A stretch of DNA of 64,000 bases from an uncultured Bacillota bacterium (lineage in GTDB: Bacteria; Bacillota; Clostridia; Lachnospirales; Lachnospiraceae): positions 62,001-126,000 of the forward strand of contig CASEXH010000006.1 in assembly GCA_949291945.1 (NCBI GenBank), read 5' to 3'. The stretch's first letter is position 1; each line of letters starts with the position of its first letter. A program made the position numbers and the translations under genes. Below the pieces are notes generated by a model, which was given only the letters and a program-made list of their open reading frames with translations, was not told the DNA's origin and made no database searches. Below are positions 44,626-53,926 of the stretch, piece after piece.

Positions 44626-46152
44626 TTATTTTCTCCTTTTCTTTTCCTCACTGATTTGTTTTAATTTGTTTCTGTCAATCTTTCCATTAGCTGTCAGCGG
44701 CATCTGTTCCAGCGCATATACATGGTTGGGGATCATATACCTGGGGAGCTTCTTTTTCAGCTGGGTGATCAGTTCCCCGCTCTCCACGTCTCCCACATAG
44801 AAAAGTACGATCTTTTCTTTTTCTTTATCATAAATGCAGCATGCGCTGCCAATGCCCTCGATCATATTCACATGAACCTCGATCTCTCCAAGCTCGATCC
44901 TGTGACCCATATGTTTGATCTGAAAATCCTTCCGTGAGATAAAGACCAGTTCTCCTCTTTCGTTGAGCTTTCCGATATCTCCAGTCCGGTAGATCAGTTC
45001 ATGATAATTGTGATTTAAAGGATTCTGCACAAAGACCTCATCGGTCTTTTCCTGATTGTTGTAATAACCCAGTGTAAGGGCAGTTCCCCGGATACACATT
45101 TCTCCCGGTTCCCCCTGTTTGGGCACCTGGTTGTTTTCGTCCAAAAGGATGATATCTGTATTCTTAAAGGGCCTTCCGATAGGAATAGGTTCCCCTTCCT
45201 GAAATTCTCTGTCCACCTCATAGTAGCAGCTCATTCCTGTAGCCTCTGTGGGACCGTATAGATTGATAAATCTGGCATTTGGCAGGGCCTTTCTCCAGAG
45301 ATTAAACTGCTTGATAGGGAAGACCTCACTTCCAAAGGCAACGGTATGGAGGTACTTGGGCACTACCTTGTCAAAGGTCTTCATAGAAGAAATCATAGTA
45401 AGGGCCGATACCACCCAGCATACCGTATTGATCTTATATTCATTTAAAAATTCCACCAGCTTAATGGGGAACATAAACAAGGCCTTAGGCACCAAGTATG
45501 TAGTGGCGCCGCATTTCAGGCTGGAAAACAGTTCCTTTAAGCAGGCGTCAAAATAAAGAGGGGTCTGATTGGCAAGCACTGAATTTTCATTTACCCCCAG
45601 CACCTCTGTCAGACTTTCTACATAATCGATCACAGACCGGTGACAGGCCACTACCCCTTTGGGGATTCCGGTAGAACCTGATGTAAATACTATATAGATA
45701 GGATCTGTGTCAATGGCCCTTCGTCTGATATCAGAAAGGGCCCGGTCATTTACCGGATATCCTGCGATCTCATCATAGAGAAGGACTTCTCCCGTAAAAT
45801 CCTCAAATTCCCGGATCTGCCCGCTGGTCACTTCATCACAGATCACCGCTCTCGGCTTCAGATTCTGAAAAATCAGCTCAATCCGGAACTTTGGCATTTC
45901 CTCGTCAATAGGAACATAAAAACAACTGCTGTAAACAACGCCCCAGAAAGCTGCAATCATATGAGGGTGCTTCTGCATATAGATCACAACCGGTTCCTTT
46001 TCATAACCTTTCTCGTAAAGACAGGAACCAACACTTCTGGAAACCTGATATACCTCCTGAAAAGTCATGCCCATCTTATCATTGGCAAAAGCAGTTTTCT
46101 GAGGATACTTTTGTACTGTATCCTCCAGATATTCTAATATATTTCTCTGCAT
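44626..46152 (-). CDS. Amino acid adenylation enzyme (DltA-like)
   Basis: A 508-residue ANL-family ligase that activates an amino acid with ATP and loads the carrier protein. Core motifs: YIVFTSGSTGIPKGV (P loop), NLYGPTEATGMS, YRTGDIGKL, and the C-terminal catalytic lysine in LTANGKIDRNKLK. The substrate pocket block (QTPLYFDACLKELFSSLKCG) differs from the FDLSVMD-like block of Bacillus DltA, so the substrate may not be D-alanine. ATG 46152 has AGGAGATAAGAAA. The Asp/Glu racemase gene is 68 bases upstream. Confidence 0.9.
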   Translation of the reverse strand: MQRNILEYLEDTVQKYPQKTAFANDKMGMTFQEVYQVSRSVGSCLYEKGYEKEPVVIYMQKHPHMIAAFWGVVYSSCFYVPIDEEMPKFRIELIFQNLKPRAVICDEVTSGQIREFEDFTGEVLLYDEIAGYPVNDRALSDIRRRAIDTDPIYIVFTSGSTGIPKGVVACHRSVIDYVESLTEVLGVNENSVLANQTPLYFDACLKELFSSLKCGATTYLVPKALFMFPIKLVEFLNEYKINTVCWVVSALTMISSMKTFDKVVPKYLHTVAFGSEVFPIKQFNLWRKALPNARFINLYGPTEATGMSCYYEVDREFQEGEPIPIGRPFKNTDIILLDENNQVPKQGEPGEMCIRGTALTLGYYNNQEKTDEVFVQNPLNHNYHELIYRTGDIGKLNERGELVFISRKDFQIKHMGHRIELGEIEVHVNMIEGIGSACCIYDKEKEKIVLFYVGDVESGELITQLKKKLPRYMIPNHVYALEQMPLTANGKIDRNKLKQISEEKKRRK

Positions 46153-46220
46153 TTTCTTATCTCCTAAAACAGCCGGCACATAAAACAGAATGAAGAAATC
46201 TTTCTGACTTTTCCTTCTGC

Positions 46221-46937
46221 CTAATCTGCCAGCAGATTTTCATATTCTTTTTTCAGTTTCTTCCCGCAGCGCACAACTGATCTCTGAGCCAGGACTTCCA
46301 TGGCATCCAGATAGTTCTTCCCCAGAGAATACTGACGCTTTACAAGGGACAATTCCGTACATCCCAGAAGGATCACCTGGGCCCCCATATCCGTCAGCTG
46401 CCGGGAAGCCTCCCGGAACTTTTCCTCTTCCACCGGACGTCCCGCTTTTACATCTTTATAAATAACGTCCATCACATACTGCTGACACTGTTCATCTGGA
46501 AGAAGAACTTTCAGCCCCATATTTTCCAATTGATCCTGAAAGATCCGGCTCCGGATGGTTCCGTCAGTAGCCATAAGTCCCACCTTTTCTATATGGTTCT
46601 TCTGGATCTCCATTCCTGTCTCATAGATTCCATGGACAATCGGTACCGGTATACGTTCTGACAGCTCCCTGTAAAAGTAATGGGCTGTCATACAGGGAAT
46701 GGCAATACAGGACACCTGTTCCCCGGCCAGTTTCCTGCCGATCTCTATCATGGGATCTATCGGGCTGTCCTGGGATCTCCCCAGGATATAATCGGTTCTG
46801 TCCGGGATCCAGGGCACGCTGTAAATGATCATTTCCAGATGATCCTGATCCCGGGACGCATCGGTCATTTCAGTGACCATTTCCAGAAAACAGGCCGTTG
46901 CCAGAGGTCCCAGCCCCCCGATCACTCCTAATTTCAT
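46221..46937 (-). CDS. Aspartate/glutamate racemase family protein
   Basis: A 238-residue PLP-independent racemase. The two-cysteine active site is plausible in IAIPCMTAHYFY (about Cys82) and ILLGCTELSLV (about Cys192), and IGGLGPLAT marks the N-terminus. Members interconvert L- and D-Asp, or less often Glu or other amino acids. AGGAGGAAGGGT precedes the ATG. It lies in the same orientation directly before the adenylation enzyme, which suggests that it supplies a D-amino acid to the acyl-transfer system; inference. Confidence 0.88.
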   Translation of the reverse strand: MKLGVIGGLGPLATACFLEMVTEMTDASRDQDHLEMIIYSVPWIPDRTDYILGRSQDSPIDPMIEIGRKLAGEQVSCIAIPCMTAHYFYRELSERIPVPIVHGIYETGMEIQKNHIEKVGLMATDGTIRSRIFQDQLENMGLKVLLPDEQCQQYVMDVIYKDVKAGRPVEEEKFREASRQLTDMGAQVILLGCTELSLVKRQYSLGKNYLDAMEVLAQRSVVRCGKKLKKEYENLLAD

Positions 46938-46994
46938 ACCCTTCCTCCTGTTCTTTGGTTTTGCTAAGTCCCTTCTTCTTTTATCACCGGAGCA

Positions 46995-48695
46995 TCATTC
47001 TATAGTAGAATCCTCCGTAGGCGTAGCAGGATACAGACTCTGGTCAAAAATATGGCTGTTATTATGGGAAGCTGAATAATCCAGAAGTTCCTCATCTGTC
47101 AGCATGAAAAATTCGCCGCCTCCTGATCTGGGCGTGGTATCAAAATGGTACCAGCCGTCTCCGCAGTTGATCAGGCTCCAGTAATGGCTGGAGTGGCTGG
47201 TATCGCTTTTCACTACATCAATATTTGGAATATCCGCCTCTGTCAGCAGGGCCTTAGCTGTGGAGAAGAAGACAAAACAGTCTCCCTGGCCCTGGGTAAA
47301 GCCCTGATGGGCCCCGTTGGTCCAGCTGTCTTTATCAGAGGTGCTGATATAGCCAATATTATTTCTGCACCAGTCGTAGATCTCTCTAGCCTTCTGTTTA
47401 AGTGTCATGTCATCTGTGGTGATCTCTGCCAGGACCTCATCAGCCTCTGCGTAAACTTCCTCCGGTTCTACATAATCATCCGGTTTTTCCTTCATAGTAA
47501 TAGTCGTTTCCGCTTCGGCAGTATTTCCTGCCCGATCTGTGGCAACATAACGGACATCATAAGTTCCCGCTGTTTCTGTGTCTACGTCACTATTATCTAC
47601 CTCCAGCTCCACCTCTTTGTCACAGTTATCTGTAACTGTAATCTCTGATTTATAAGAAACCGGATCTCCGATAAATCCTTCTAAGGGTGCCACGCCGTCA
47701 ATAACAGGGGGCTCTGTGTCTATGATAACTTCCACCTCAGAATCAACTTCTGCCGTATTGCCCCCTTCATCTGTAAGAACTACTGTCACCGGCACAGTTC
47801 CTTCCTGAGAAAGGTCCGGCTCTTCTTTAAAACTGCAGGTTACATCTGTGGCATCTTCAATATCTGTCACCAGTTCATCCGGAGACAGGTCGCCGTCTAC
47901 ATCAATCTTTGCTGTTTCCGCCTGGGCTGTAGGAGCCGTTGTATCCACTACGGACAGGGTACTGGTTCTTTCCCTGCCGTCAGCATCTATGACTACTTCC
48001 TGCTCACCTACATGGGAGGTATCCACCTGAGTCATATCTGTAGCAAATTCTGCGTCAACATCCCGTCTCAGGAAATCGGCGGTCTGAAATTCCTGGGTGC
48101 CGGCCTCTACCGTTACCGTACGCAATACAGGATTTGAAAAGAAAATGCGGTACACAATAATAATCAGGATCACAGCGGTCAGAACTGCGCCTCCGCCCCG
48201 GACCGCAAGCCTTCTCCGGCGGCGCTGTACTTCTTCTTCCTTTCGCTTTCTCTCCTGTCTTTTTCTCTTTCTCTCCAAATATTCCTGGTAATCTCTCTCA
48301 TTCTCCTGTTCCAGGATCTCCAGTTCTTTCAGTTTTCCTCCGGTTCTTTCCCCTGTCCTGACAGGGTATCTCACCTCCGTACTGCTGTAAGAAGACTGAA
48401 CAGATCTTCTCCTCCTGGAGCCTGTACTTCTGGCCGTATCAGACACCTTTCTGGGGCGGGCTCCGGTATCTGAAGTACTTTTACTGTTTGTATTTTTTCT
48501 GTTTTTTGGAATATACTCTGCACGGTAAGTGCCTTGAGGCTGATGGGCTAGATCCCTGCTCTGAAATGTTCGGTTCTGGGAATGGGCAGTTTGTACAGTC
48601 CGGCGGACTCTTCTTCTTTGATCACTGCCCTGCCTGGAAACTTCTCCTAAGACTTGTCTGGTATTGGCTTTCTCTTTCTCCTGGTATTCGTTCAT
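46995..48695 (-). CDS. Membrane-anchored transglutaminase-like protein with Ig-like repeats
   Basis: A 566-residue envelope protein. Residues 1-160 are very basic and low-complexity (cytoplasmic), with a transmembrane helix near 165-183. Next come several beta-sandwich repeats (about 190-410; SVVDTTAPTAQ, VIIDTEPPVIDG, YVATDRAGNTAEAE). The C-terminal transglutaminase core has Cys in GQGDCFVFF, His in SHSSHYWSLI and Asp in WYHFDTTP. It may cleave or cross-link a wall protein or peptide. It opens the leftward cluster and has a weak AAAGG ribosome site. Confidence 0.87.
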   Translation of the reverse strand: MNEYQEKEKANTRQVLGEVSRQGSDQRRRVRRTVQTAHSQNRTFQSRDLAHQPQGTYRAEYIPKNRKNTNSKSTSDTGARPRKVSDTARSTGSRRRRSVQSSYSSTEVRYPVRTGERTGGKLKELEILEQENERDYQEYLERKRKRQERKRKEEEVQRRRRRLAVRGGGAVLTAVILIIIVYRIFFSNPVLRTVTVEAGTQEFQTADFLRRDVDAEFATDMTQVDTSHVGEQEVVIDADGRERTSTLSVVDTTAPTAQAETAKIDVDGDLSPDELVTDIEDATDVTCSFKEEPDLSQEGTVPVTVVLTDEGGNTAEVDSEVEVIIDTEPPVIDGVAPLEGFIGDPVSYKSEITVTDNCDKEVELEVDNSDVDTETAGTYDVRYVATDRAGNTAEAETTITMKEKPDDYVEPEEVYAEADEVLAEITTDDMTLKQKAREIYDWCRNNIGYISTSDKDSWTNGAHQGFTQGQGDCFVFFSTAKALLTEADIPNIDVVKSDTSHSSHYWSLINCGDGWYHFDTTPRSGGGEFFMLTDEELLDYSASHNNSHIFDQSLYPATPTEDSTIE

Positions 48696-48747
48696 TTTTT
48701 CTACCTTTATAAAAAGCTATTTTTCGCATTTTTCGACTTTGTTCTTA

Positions 48748-48776
48748 ATTGCAACCTTGCCGGTATTATTTGTCAA
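48748..48776 (-). promoter_or_regulatory. Promoter of the Dlt-like cluster
   Basis: Minus strand TTGACA (48771-48776) and TGCAAT (48748-48753), 17-base spacer, about 50 bases before the first start codon and just after the upstream terminator. Confidence 0.55.
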
Positions 48777-48784
48777 GAAACAAT

Positions 48785-48839
48785 AAAACTGCCCAAAAGC
48801 CTTTATATATGGATATATTTCCGGCTTTTGGGCAGTTTT
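48785..48839 (-). terminator. Terminator of the ABC exporter/MarR operon
   Basis: AAAACTGCCCAAAAGCC and GGCTTTTGGGCAGTTTT are perfectly complementary (17 bp) with a 21-base AT-rich loop; A and T runs lie on both flanks. Confidence 0.9.
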
Positions 48840-48872
48840 CTGCCTCTTTTCTTTCTCCGACACGGTTAGTTT

Positions 48873-49301
48873 TCACACTTTTTTCACATTTTCTTCTATT
48901 TTTTCAAGAGTCCTGTACAGGTTCTCCATCTCTTTTTCTTCTATACCTCCCCAAAGGACCTGGTCCAGCCAGGCAAACTGTTTCTGTACCTGTCCGGCTT
49001 TTACTTTTCCCTCAGGTGTCAGTGTAATCAGATGGGCTCTTCTGCTGGCTGGATTCACTTTTCGTGTCAGCAGTCCTGCCTTTTCCATCTTGTCCAGAGT
49101 CCTGGACAGGGTGGTCACATCAAACATACAGGCATCTGCCAGCTCCCTCTGGCTCATTTCTCCCTGCTCTAAAAGGCAGTTCAGGATCCTGGGCTGGCCC
49201 TCTCCCACAGTGAGTCCCATTTCCAGGAATCTGGGCCGCATAAGCTGCCTCCGTTCCAGGTCCAGGCGGTGAAGGATCTTCCTGATATCTTTTCTTTCCA
49301 T
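48873..49301 (-). CDS. MarR-family transcriptional regulator
   Basis: A 142-residue winged-helix repressor. The HTH reads GEMSQRELADACMFDVTTLSR, the wing PASRRAHLITLTPEGK, and terminal helices form the dimer. ATG 49301 is better spaced from GGAG than GTG 49310; either way the start lies at or next to the exporter stop. It is third in the operon with the two ABC half-transporters and probably represses it through the TTGTATATACAA palindrome at the operon promoter, responding to a drug-like ligand. Confidence 0.9.
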   Translation of the reverse strand: MERKDIRKILHRLDLERRQLMRPRFLEMGLTVGEGQPRILNCLLEQGEMSQRELADACMFDVTTLSRTLDKMEKAGLLTRKVNPASRRAHLITLTPEGKVKAGQVQKQFAWLDQVLWGGIEEKEMENLYRTLEKIEENVKKV

Positions 49302-49306
49302 TTTAC

Positions 49307-51154
49307 TCACTCCAATTCAAATTGTCCGGTATATAACTGATAATACCGTCCCTTCTGTTCCAGCAGTTCCTCATGGTTTCCTCTCTCAATAATCTCCCCT
49401 TTTTCCAGCACCATAATGGCCTTGGAATTGCGCACAGTAGAAAGTCTGTGAGCAATGACAAACACCGTCCTTCCCTCCATAATAGCATCCATTCCTTTTT
49501 CAATAAGCTGTTCCGTTCTGGTATCCACCGAACTGGTAGCCTCGTCCAGGATCAGTACCGGAGGCTTTGCTATCGCTGCTCTTGCTATAGCCAGAAGCTG
49601 CCGCTGTCCCTGGGAAAGATTACTTCCGTCACTGTAAAGCATGGTATCATAGCCCTGTGGCAGTCTCCGTATAAAGGAGTCTGCGTTGGCGATCCTGGCA
49701 GCCTCTTTCACCTCCTCGATGGAGGCGCACAGATTGCCGTACCGGATATTATCTGCAATGGTCCCTGTAAACAGATGAGTATCCTGAATGACCATAGCCA
49801 GAGAACGGCGGAGATCCTCCTTCTTAATTTCCCGGATATCAATGCCATCATAAGTGATCTTTCCCGACTGGATCTCATAAAAACGGTTAATCAGATTGAT
49901 AATAGTGGTCTTTCCTGCTCCTGTGGATCCTACAAAAGCAATCTTCTGCCCCGGTTTTGCATAGAGGGAGATCCCATTGAGGATTTTCTTCTCCGGCACA
50001 TAGCCGAAGACCACGTCCTGAAAGCGCACATCTCCTTTCAGAGGCACAAGCTTTCCGGAGCCCGGCAGCTTCCAGGCAAATTCTCCGGTATATGCTTCTG
50101 TCTCTTTCAGTTCGCCCTGATGCTCCTGTACATTGCACAGAGTCACCTGTCCCTGGTCCGGCTCCGGTTCTTCCTCCATCATCTCAAAGATCCTTTCCGC
50201 CCCGGAAAGGGCCGCCAGAAGGAAGTTCACCTGCTGGGTAAACTGGTTCAGGGGCATAGCGCTCTGTCGTACATAAACCAGGTAAGAAGCCAGGCTTCCC
50301 AGATCCAGCATCCCCATCAGTGTAAAAAGTCCTCCCACACAGGCGGAAACCGCATAGTTTACATAAGACAGACTCACAATGGTAGGCACCATCATTCCGG
50401 AAAAAGTCAGGGCATTGGTAGATTCCCGCCGGAGTGCCTCGTTCATCTGGCAGAAGGTCTCAAAATCCTTCTTCTCATGATTAAAGACTTTTTCCACCTT
50501 CAGGCCGGCAGTCATTTCTTCCACAAAGCCGTTGATCTTTCCCAATTCTTCCTGCTGCCGCTGGAAATATTTCTTGCTTCTTTTCCCGTTAAATTTGATA
50601 AAGGCGAACATGATCAGCAAAAAAATCACCACGATCAGAGAGAGTCTGAGACTTAAGACCATCATCATCACCACTGTGCCGAAAAGCATCATAAAGCTCT
50701 GTATGATCATGGCAAAGCTATTGTTCAAAGCCTCCTGGACTGTATCCACATCATTGGTAAAACGGCTCATCAGCTCTCCGTGGGTATGGGCGTCAAAGTA
50801 TTTCAGAGGAAGCTTCTGGATATGGGTGAAAAGGTCCCGCCGTATCTCCTTTACCACCTTCTGGGCAGAACGGATCATCAGCTGGTTATAGCCCAGGGTA
50901 GCCAGGGCTCCGCAGATATACATCACCGCCATTCCCCCTACAGCCAGAAGAAGCCCCTCCTTATCCCCGGGAAGGATAAACCTGTTGATCACCGGTTTTA
51001 AAAGGTAGGTTCCCATAATGTTGGCTCCGGCGCTGATAAGCACCAGCAGAGCTACCAGGGTAAAGCTCCATTTATGCAGGCCCAGATACCTCAGCAGATG
51101 AAGAAGGGTCTTTTTTGTATTTTTCGGTCTTTTATATCCAACATATCTGGCCAT
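49307..51154 (-). CDS. ABC exporter half-transporter, second subunit
   Basis: A 615-residue type IV ABC exporter half with six transmembrane helices (about 20-320) and a C-terminal ATPase: Walker A FVGSTGAGKTT, signature LSQGQRQLLAIARA and Walker B PVLILDEATSSVDTRTE, all intact. A longer linker with an insertion precedes the ATPase. Its start shares one base with the stop of the first subunit (TAATG), so they form a heterodimer like BmrCD/LmrCD. Multidrug export is likely; lipid or peptide export is the alternative. Confidence 0.92.
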   Translation of the reverse strand: MARYVGYKRPKNTKKTLLHLLRYLGLHKWSFTLVALLVLISAGANIMGTYLLKPVINRFILPGDKEGLLLAVGGMAVMYICGALATLGYNQLMIRSAQKVVKEIRRDLFTHIQKLPLKYFDAHTHGELMSRFTNDVDTVQEALNNSFAMIIQSFMMLFGTVVMMMVLSLRLSLIVVIFLLIMFAFIKFNGKRSKKYFQRQQEELGKINGFVEEMTAGLKVEKVFNHEKKDFETFCQMNEALRRESTNALTFSGMMVPTIVSLSYVNYAVSACVGGLFTLMGMLDLGSLASYLVYVRQSAMPLNQFTQQVNFLLAALSGAERIFEMMEEEPEPDQGQVTLCNVQEHQGELKETEAYTGEFAWKLPGSGKLVPLKGDVRFQDVVFGYVPEKKILNGISLYAKPGQKIAFVGSTGAGKTTIINLINRFYEIQSGKITYDGIDIREIKKEDLRRSLAMVIQDTHLFTGTIADNIRYGNLCASIEEVKEAARIANADSFIRRLPQGYDTMLYSDGSNLSQGQRQLLAIARAAIAKPPVLILDEATSSVDTRTEQLIEKGMDAIMEGRTVFVIAHRLSTVRNSKAIMVLEKGEIIERGNHEELLEQKGRYYQLYTGQFELE

Positions 51155-52911
51155 TACAGTTCCACTCCTTCCTTCTGAGAATCATAGATCTGCCGATAGA
51201 TCTCATTTCTCTCCAGCAGCGTTTCGTGAGTGCCTATATCGTTTACTCTCCCGTCGTCCAGAATGATGATCTGATCTGCATGCCGGACAGAAGAGATCCT
51301 TTGAGCGATAATGATCTTCGTCATATCCGGAAGATATTTGCTCATCCGTTCCCGGATACTGCTTTCCGTAGCCGTATCCACTGCGCTGGTAGAGTCGTCC
51401 AGGATCAGTACTTTTGGCTTTTTCAGAAGGGCTCTGGCAATGCAAAGTCTCTGTTTCTGTCCTCCGGATACATTTACCCCTCCCTGGCCCATTTCTGTCT
51501 CATATCCCTTGGGCAGCCGGTCAATAAATTCATCGGCGCAGGCAATATGGCAGGCCAGATCCACTTCCTCCTTAGAGGCATTCTCATTTCCCCATTTCAG
51601 ATTGGAAAGAAGGCTTCCGGAAAACAGAGTATTTTTCTGAAGTACCATGGCAATGGCATCCCGGAGATGTTCCATAGGATACTCCTCCGCCGGAATGCCG
51701 TCTATACAGATCCGTCCCTTTTCCGCCTCATATAGTCTGGGGATCAGCTGTACAAGGGTAGTCTTGGCCGCTCCTGTCTGGCCGATGATCCCTACCGTCT
51801 GCCCCGGCTCTATGTGGAAAGAGATATCCGAGAGCACATACTCCCTGGCTTCCTTCTTATATTTAAACCACACATGATCAAAAGTGATCTCTCCCCGCTC
51901 TACCTGGATGTCCCTGGCTTTTTCATCGGTAATATCCACTTTCTCATCAATAACTTCCATGATCCGGACTCCGGAAGCCACAGAGCGGGTCATCATCAGA
52001 AACACGTTGGAGATCATCATAAGGGAATTCAGGATCTGGAGCACATAACTTAAAAATCCTGTGAGTTCCCCCACCTCCATACCCCCGGTGTTGATCAGTT
52101 CTCCGCCGAACCAGAGGATGGAAAGGATTGTTCCGTACATAACAAACTGCATGGCCGGCATATTCAGTGCAGCCAGACAGAATGCCTGCTGTGACTGTTC
52201 TTTCAGCCTTTCATTTCCCTCTTCAAATTTTGCTTTTTCGTAGTCTCCTCTTACATAGGCTTTTACCACCCGGACCGCCGTAAGATTCTCCTGAATGATC
52301 CGGTTTACATTGTCAATGGCTCCCTGCATGGTCCCGTAAAGAGGACGGACCTTCATAGTGATCAGAAAAAGCAGGCAGGCCAGCACAGGCAGGGCCACAA
52401 GAAATACTACCGCCAGCTCCCGGTTAATGGAAAAGGCTACCGCCGTAGCCGCCACCAGCATCACCGGCCCCCGGCAGAAAGGACGCATGCCTGTGGAAAC
52501 GGTGTTCTGGATGTTGGTCACATCACTGGTGAGCCTTGTCACCAGGGATGATACCCGGAAATGGTCAATATTAGAAAAAGAATATTTCTGAAGCTTCTCA
52601 TATTCCGCCTGACGAAGTTGGGCTCCCAGTCCCTGGCCGGCCAAGGCCGAAAATCTGGCGCTTCCCACTCCCAGGATCAGAGCCAGAACTCCGCAGATCA
52701 CCATTTCCCCGCCTTTTTGGAAAATGTAGGCTCTGTCTCCGGAAGCCACCCCCACATCGACCAGATCCGCCATGATCAGGGGAACCAGCAGTTCAAAGAT
52801 GGACTCCACTGTGATACAGAGCAGAGCAAGGAAAGCATATTTTTTATACCGCCCCATGTAAGAAAACAGCCTTCGAAGCATTTGTTGCACCTCCAATTCT
52901 TGTATATACAA
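51154..52911 (-). CDS. ABC exporter half-transporter, first subunit
   Basis: A 585-residue half-transporter: six membrane helices (about 18-310), then ATPase with Walker A IIGQTGAAKTTLVQ (note GAAKTT rather than GSGKST), signature VNVSGGQKQRLCIARA and Walker B KVLILDDSTSAVDTATE. Walker B ends in Asp (LDDS) where the second subunit has Glu (LDEA), the usual degenerate/consensus split of heterodimeric exporters. Its start is 12-50 bases from a strong promoter with a MarR-type palindrome. Confidence 0.92.
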   Translation of the reverse strand: MYIQELEVQQMLRRLFSYMGRYKKYAFLALLCITVESIFELLVPLIMADLVDVGVASGDRAYIFQKGGEMVICGVLALILGVGSARFSALAGQGLGAQLRQAEYEKLQKYSFSNIDHFRVSSLVTRLTSDVTNIQNTVSTGMRPFCRGPVMLVAATAVAFSINRELAVVFLVALPVLACLLFLITMKVRPLYGTMQGAIDNVNRIIQENLTAVRVVKAYVRGDYEKAKFEEGNERLKEQSQQAFCLAALNMPAMQFVMYGTILSILWFGGELINTGGMEVGELTGFLSYVLQILNSLMMISNVFLMMTRSVASGVRIMEVIDEKVDITDEKARDIQVERGEITFDHVWFKYKKEAREYVLSDISFHIEPGQTVGIIGQTGAAKTTLVQLIPRLYEAEKGRICIDGIPAEEYPMEHLRDAIAMVLQKNTLFSGSLLSNLKWGNENASKEEVDLACHIACADEFIDRLPKGYETEMGQGGVNVSGGQKQRLCIARALLKKPKVLILDDSTSAVDTATESSIRERMSKYLPDMTKIIIAQRISSVRHADQIIILDDGRVNDIGTHETLLERNEIYRQIYDSQKEGVEL

Positions 52912-52942
52912 CTATTGTATGCTGCAACTTTTTTGCTGTCAA
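52900..52942 (-). promoter_or_regulatory. Exporter promoter with MarR-type operator
   Basis: Minus strand TTGACA (52937-52942) and TACAAT (52914-52919), 17-base spacer. The perfect palindrome TTGTATATACAA (52900-52911) covers the expected transcription start, and the MarR gene is in the operon, so autoregulation is likely. Confidence 0.75.
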
Positions 52943-53050
52943 TCTCTTTTGTTTTATCTTGTAAGATCTGCCGGTATCTTATAAAATAGAAGCAGCACCG
53001 CAGCCTGTTCTATAAAGTCTGCGGCAGTATTTTCCATAGGAGGAATCTAT

Positions 53051-53926
53051 ATGTATACCGTAGAATACGACCGTTTATCAGAAGAACAGACCAGAAAATA
53101 TCTGGAAAGGATCGGCCTTTCCTATCCTGTGTTCCCTACTTTGGAAACCCTGGACGCTCTGATCTGGTCCCATCAGTGCAAGGTCCCTTTCGAAAACATA
53201 GAAACCAGGCTTCTGGCCTGCCCGGTTTCTCTCTCTTCCCAGGATCTGTATCGGAAGATCGTAGAAGAGCGTCATGGGGGTTTCTGCTTTGAACTGAACG
53301 GACTTTTTCTTTTGCTCCTGCAAAGTCTGGGTTTTAAAGCCTACGCCTGTGTATGCAGGGTAGCGGCAGGATTCACCTCTCTCCGTGCTCTGACCCACCG
53401 GGCCTCCATCGTCTCCCTGAATGGAAAGGAATACCTTTGCGATGTAGGACTGGGAGGTCCCATGGCCCCGTTTGCCGTGGAGCTTTCTCCTGAACCCCAG
53501 ACCAAAAAAGGAGAAACTTACCGGGTCACCGATACCGGCGACGGCTGGAAGCTCCTTCTTCGCCGGGAAGCAGAGGGTACAGATAGCCCGGTAATCATCT
53601 TCGCCAGGGTTCCCTTTTTATCAGAGGATTTCACGCCCCTTATGGACGCTCTTCTGGCAAGGCCGGACAATCTCTTTTCCAATCATCTGGTAATCAATCT
53701 CCGGACTCCTGAGGGCTACAAAAATTTCCGTGACAATACTCTGATCTGGCGCACTGGCAAGGAGCGAAAAGAAATCCGGTATGCCCCAGAGGACATACCG
53801 GATATGATCCGCAATATTTTCGGTTTGAATTATGACCGGGATCTTCTTGCTCAGAATTTTAGAGTCCTGGGCTCCTCTGTAAAAGAGGAGAAAACAGCCG
53901 TACAGTCTTCCAGGGCAAAAACCTGA
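53051..53926 (+). CDS. Arylamine N-acetyltransferase
   Basis: A 291-residue cytosolic enzyme transferring acetyl from acetyl-CoA to arylamines or hydrazines. The catalytic triad is visible: Cys79 in RHGGFCFELN, His116 in LTHRASIV and Asp131 in LCDVGLGG. AGGAGG precedes the ATG. It is divergent from the exporter operon, a plausible xenobiotic-handling pairing. The last 25 or so residues are encoded opposite the PNPOx remnant and are longer than usual for the family, so the native C-terminus may have been replaced. Confidence 0.92.
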   Translation: MYTVEYDRLSEEQTRKYLERIGLSYPVFPTLETLDALIWSHQCKVPFENIETRLLACPVSLSSQDLYRKIVEERHGGFCFELNGLFLLLLQSLGFKAYACVCRVAAGFTSLRALTHRASIVSLNGKEYLCDVGLGGPMAPFAVELSPEPQTKKGETYRVTDTGDGWKLLLRREAEGTDSPVIIFARVPFLSEDFTPLMDALLARPDNLFSNHLVINLRTPEGYKNFRDNTLIWRTGKERKEIRYAPEDIPDMIRNIFGLNYDRDLLAQNFRVLGSSVKEEKTAVQSSRAKT

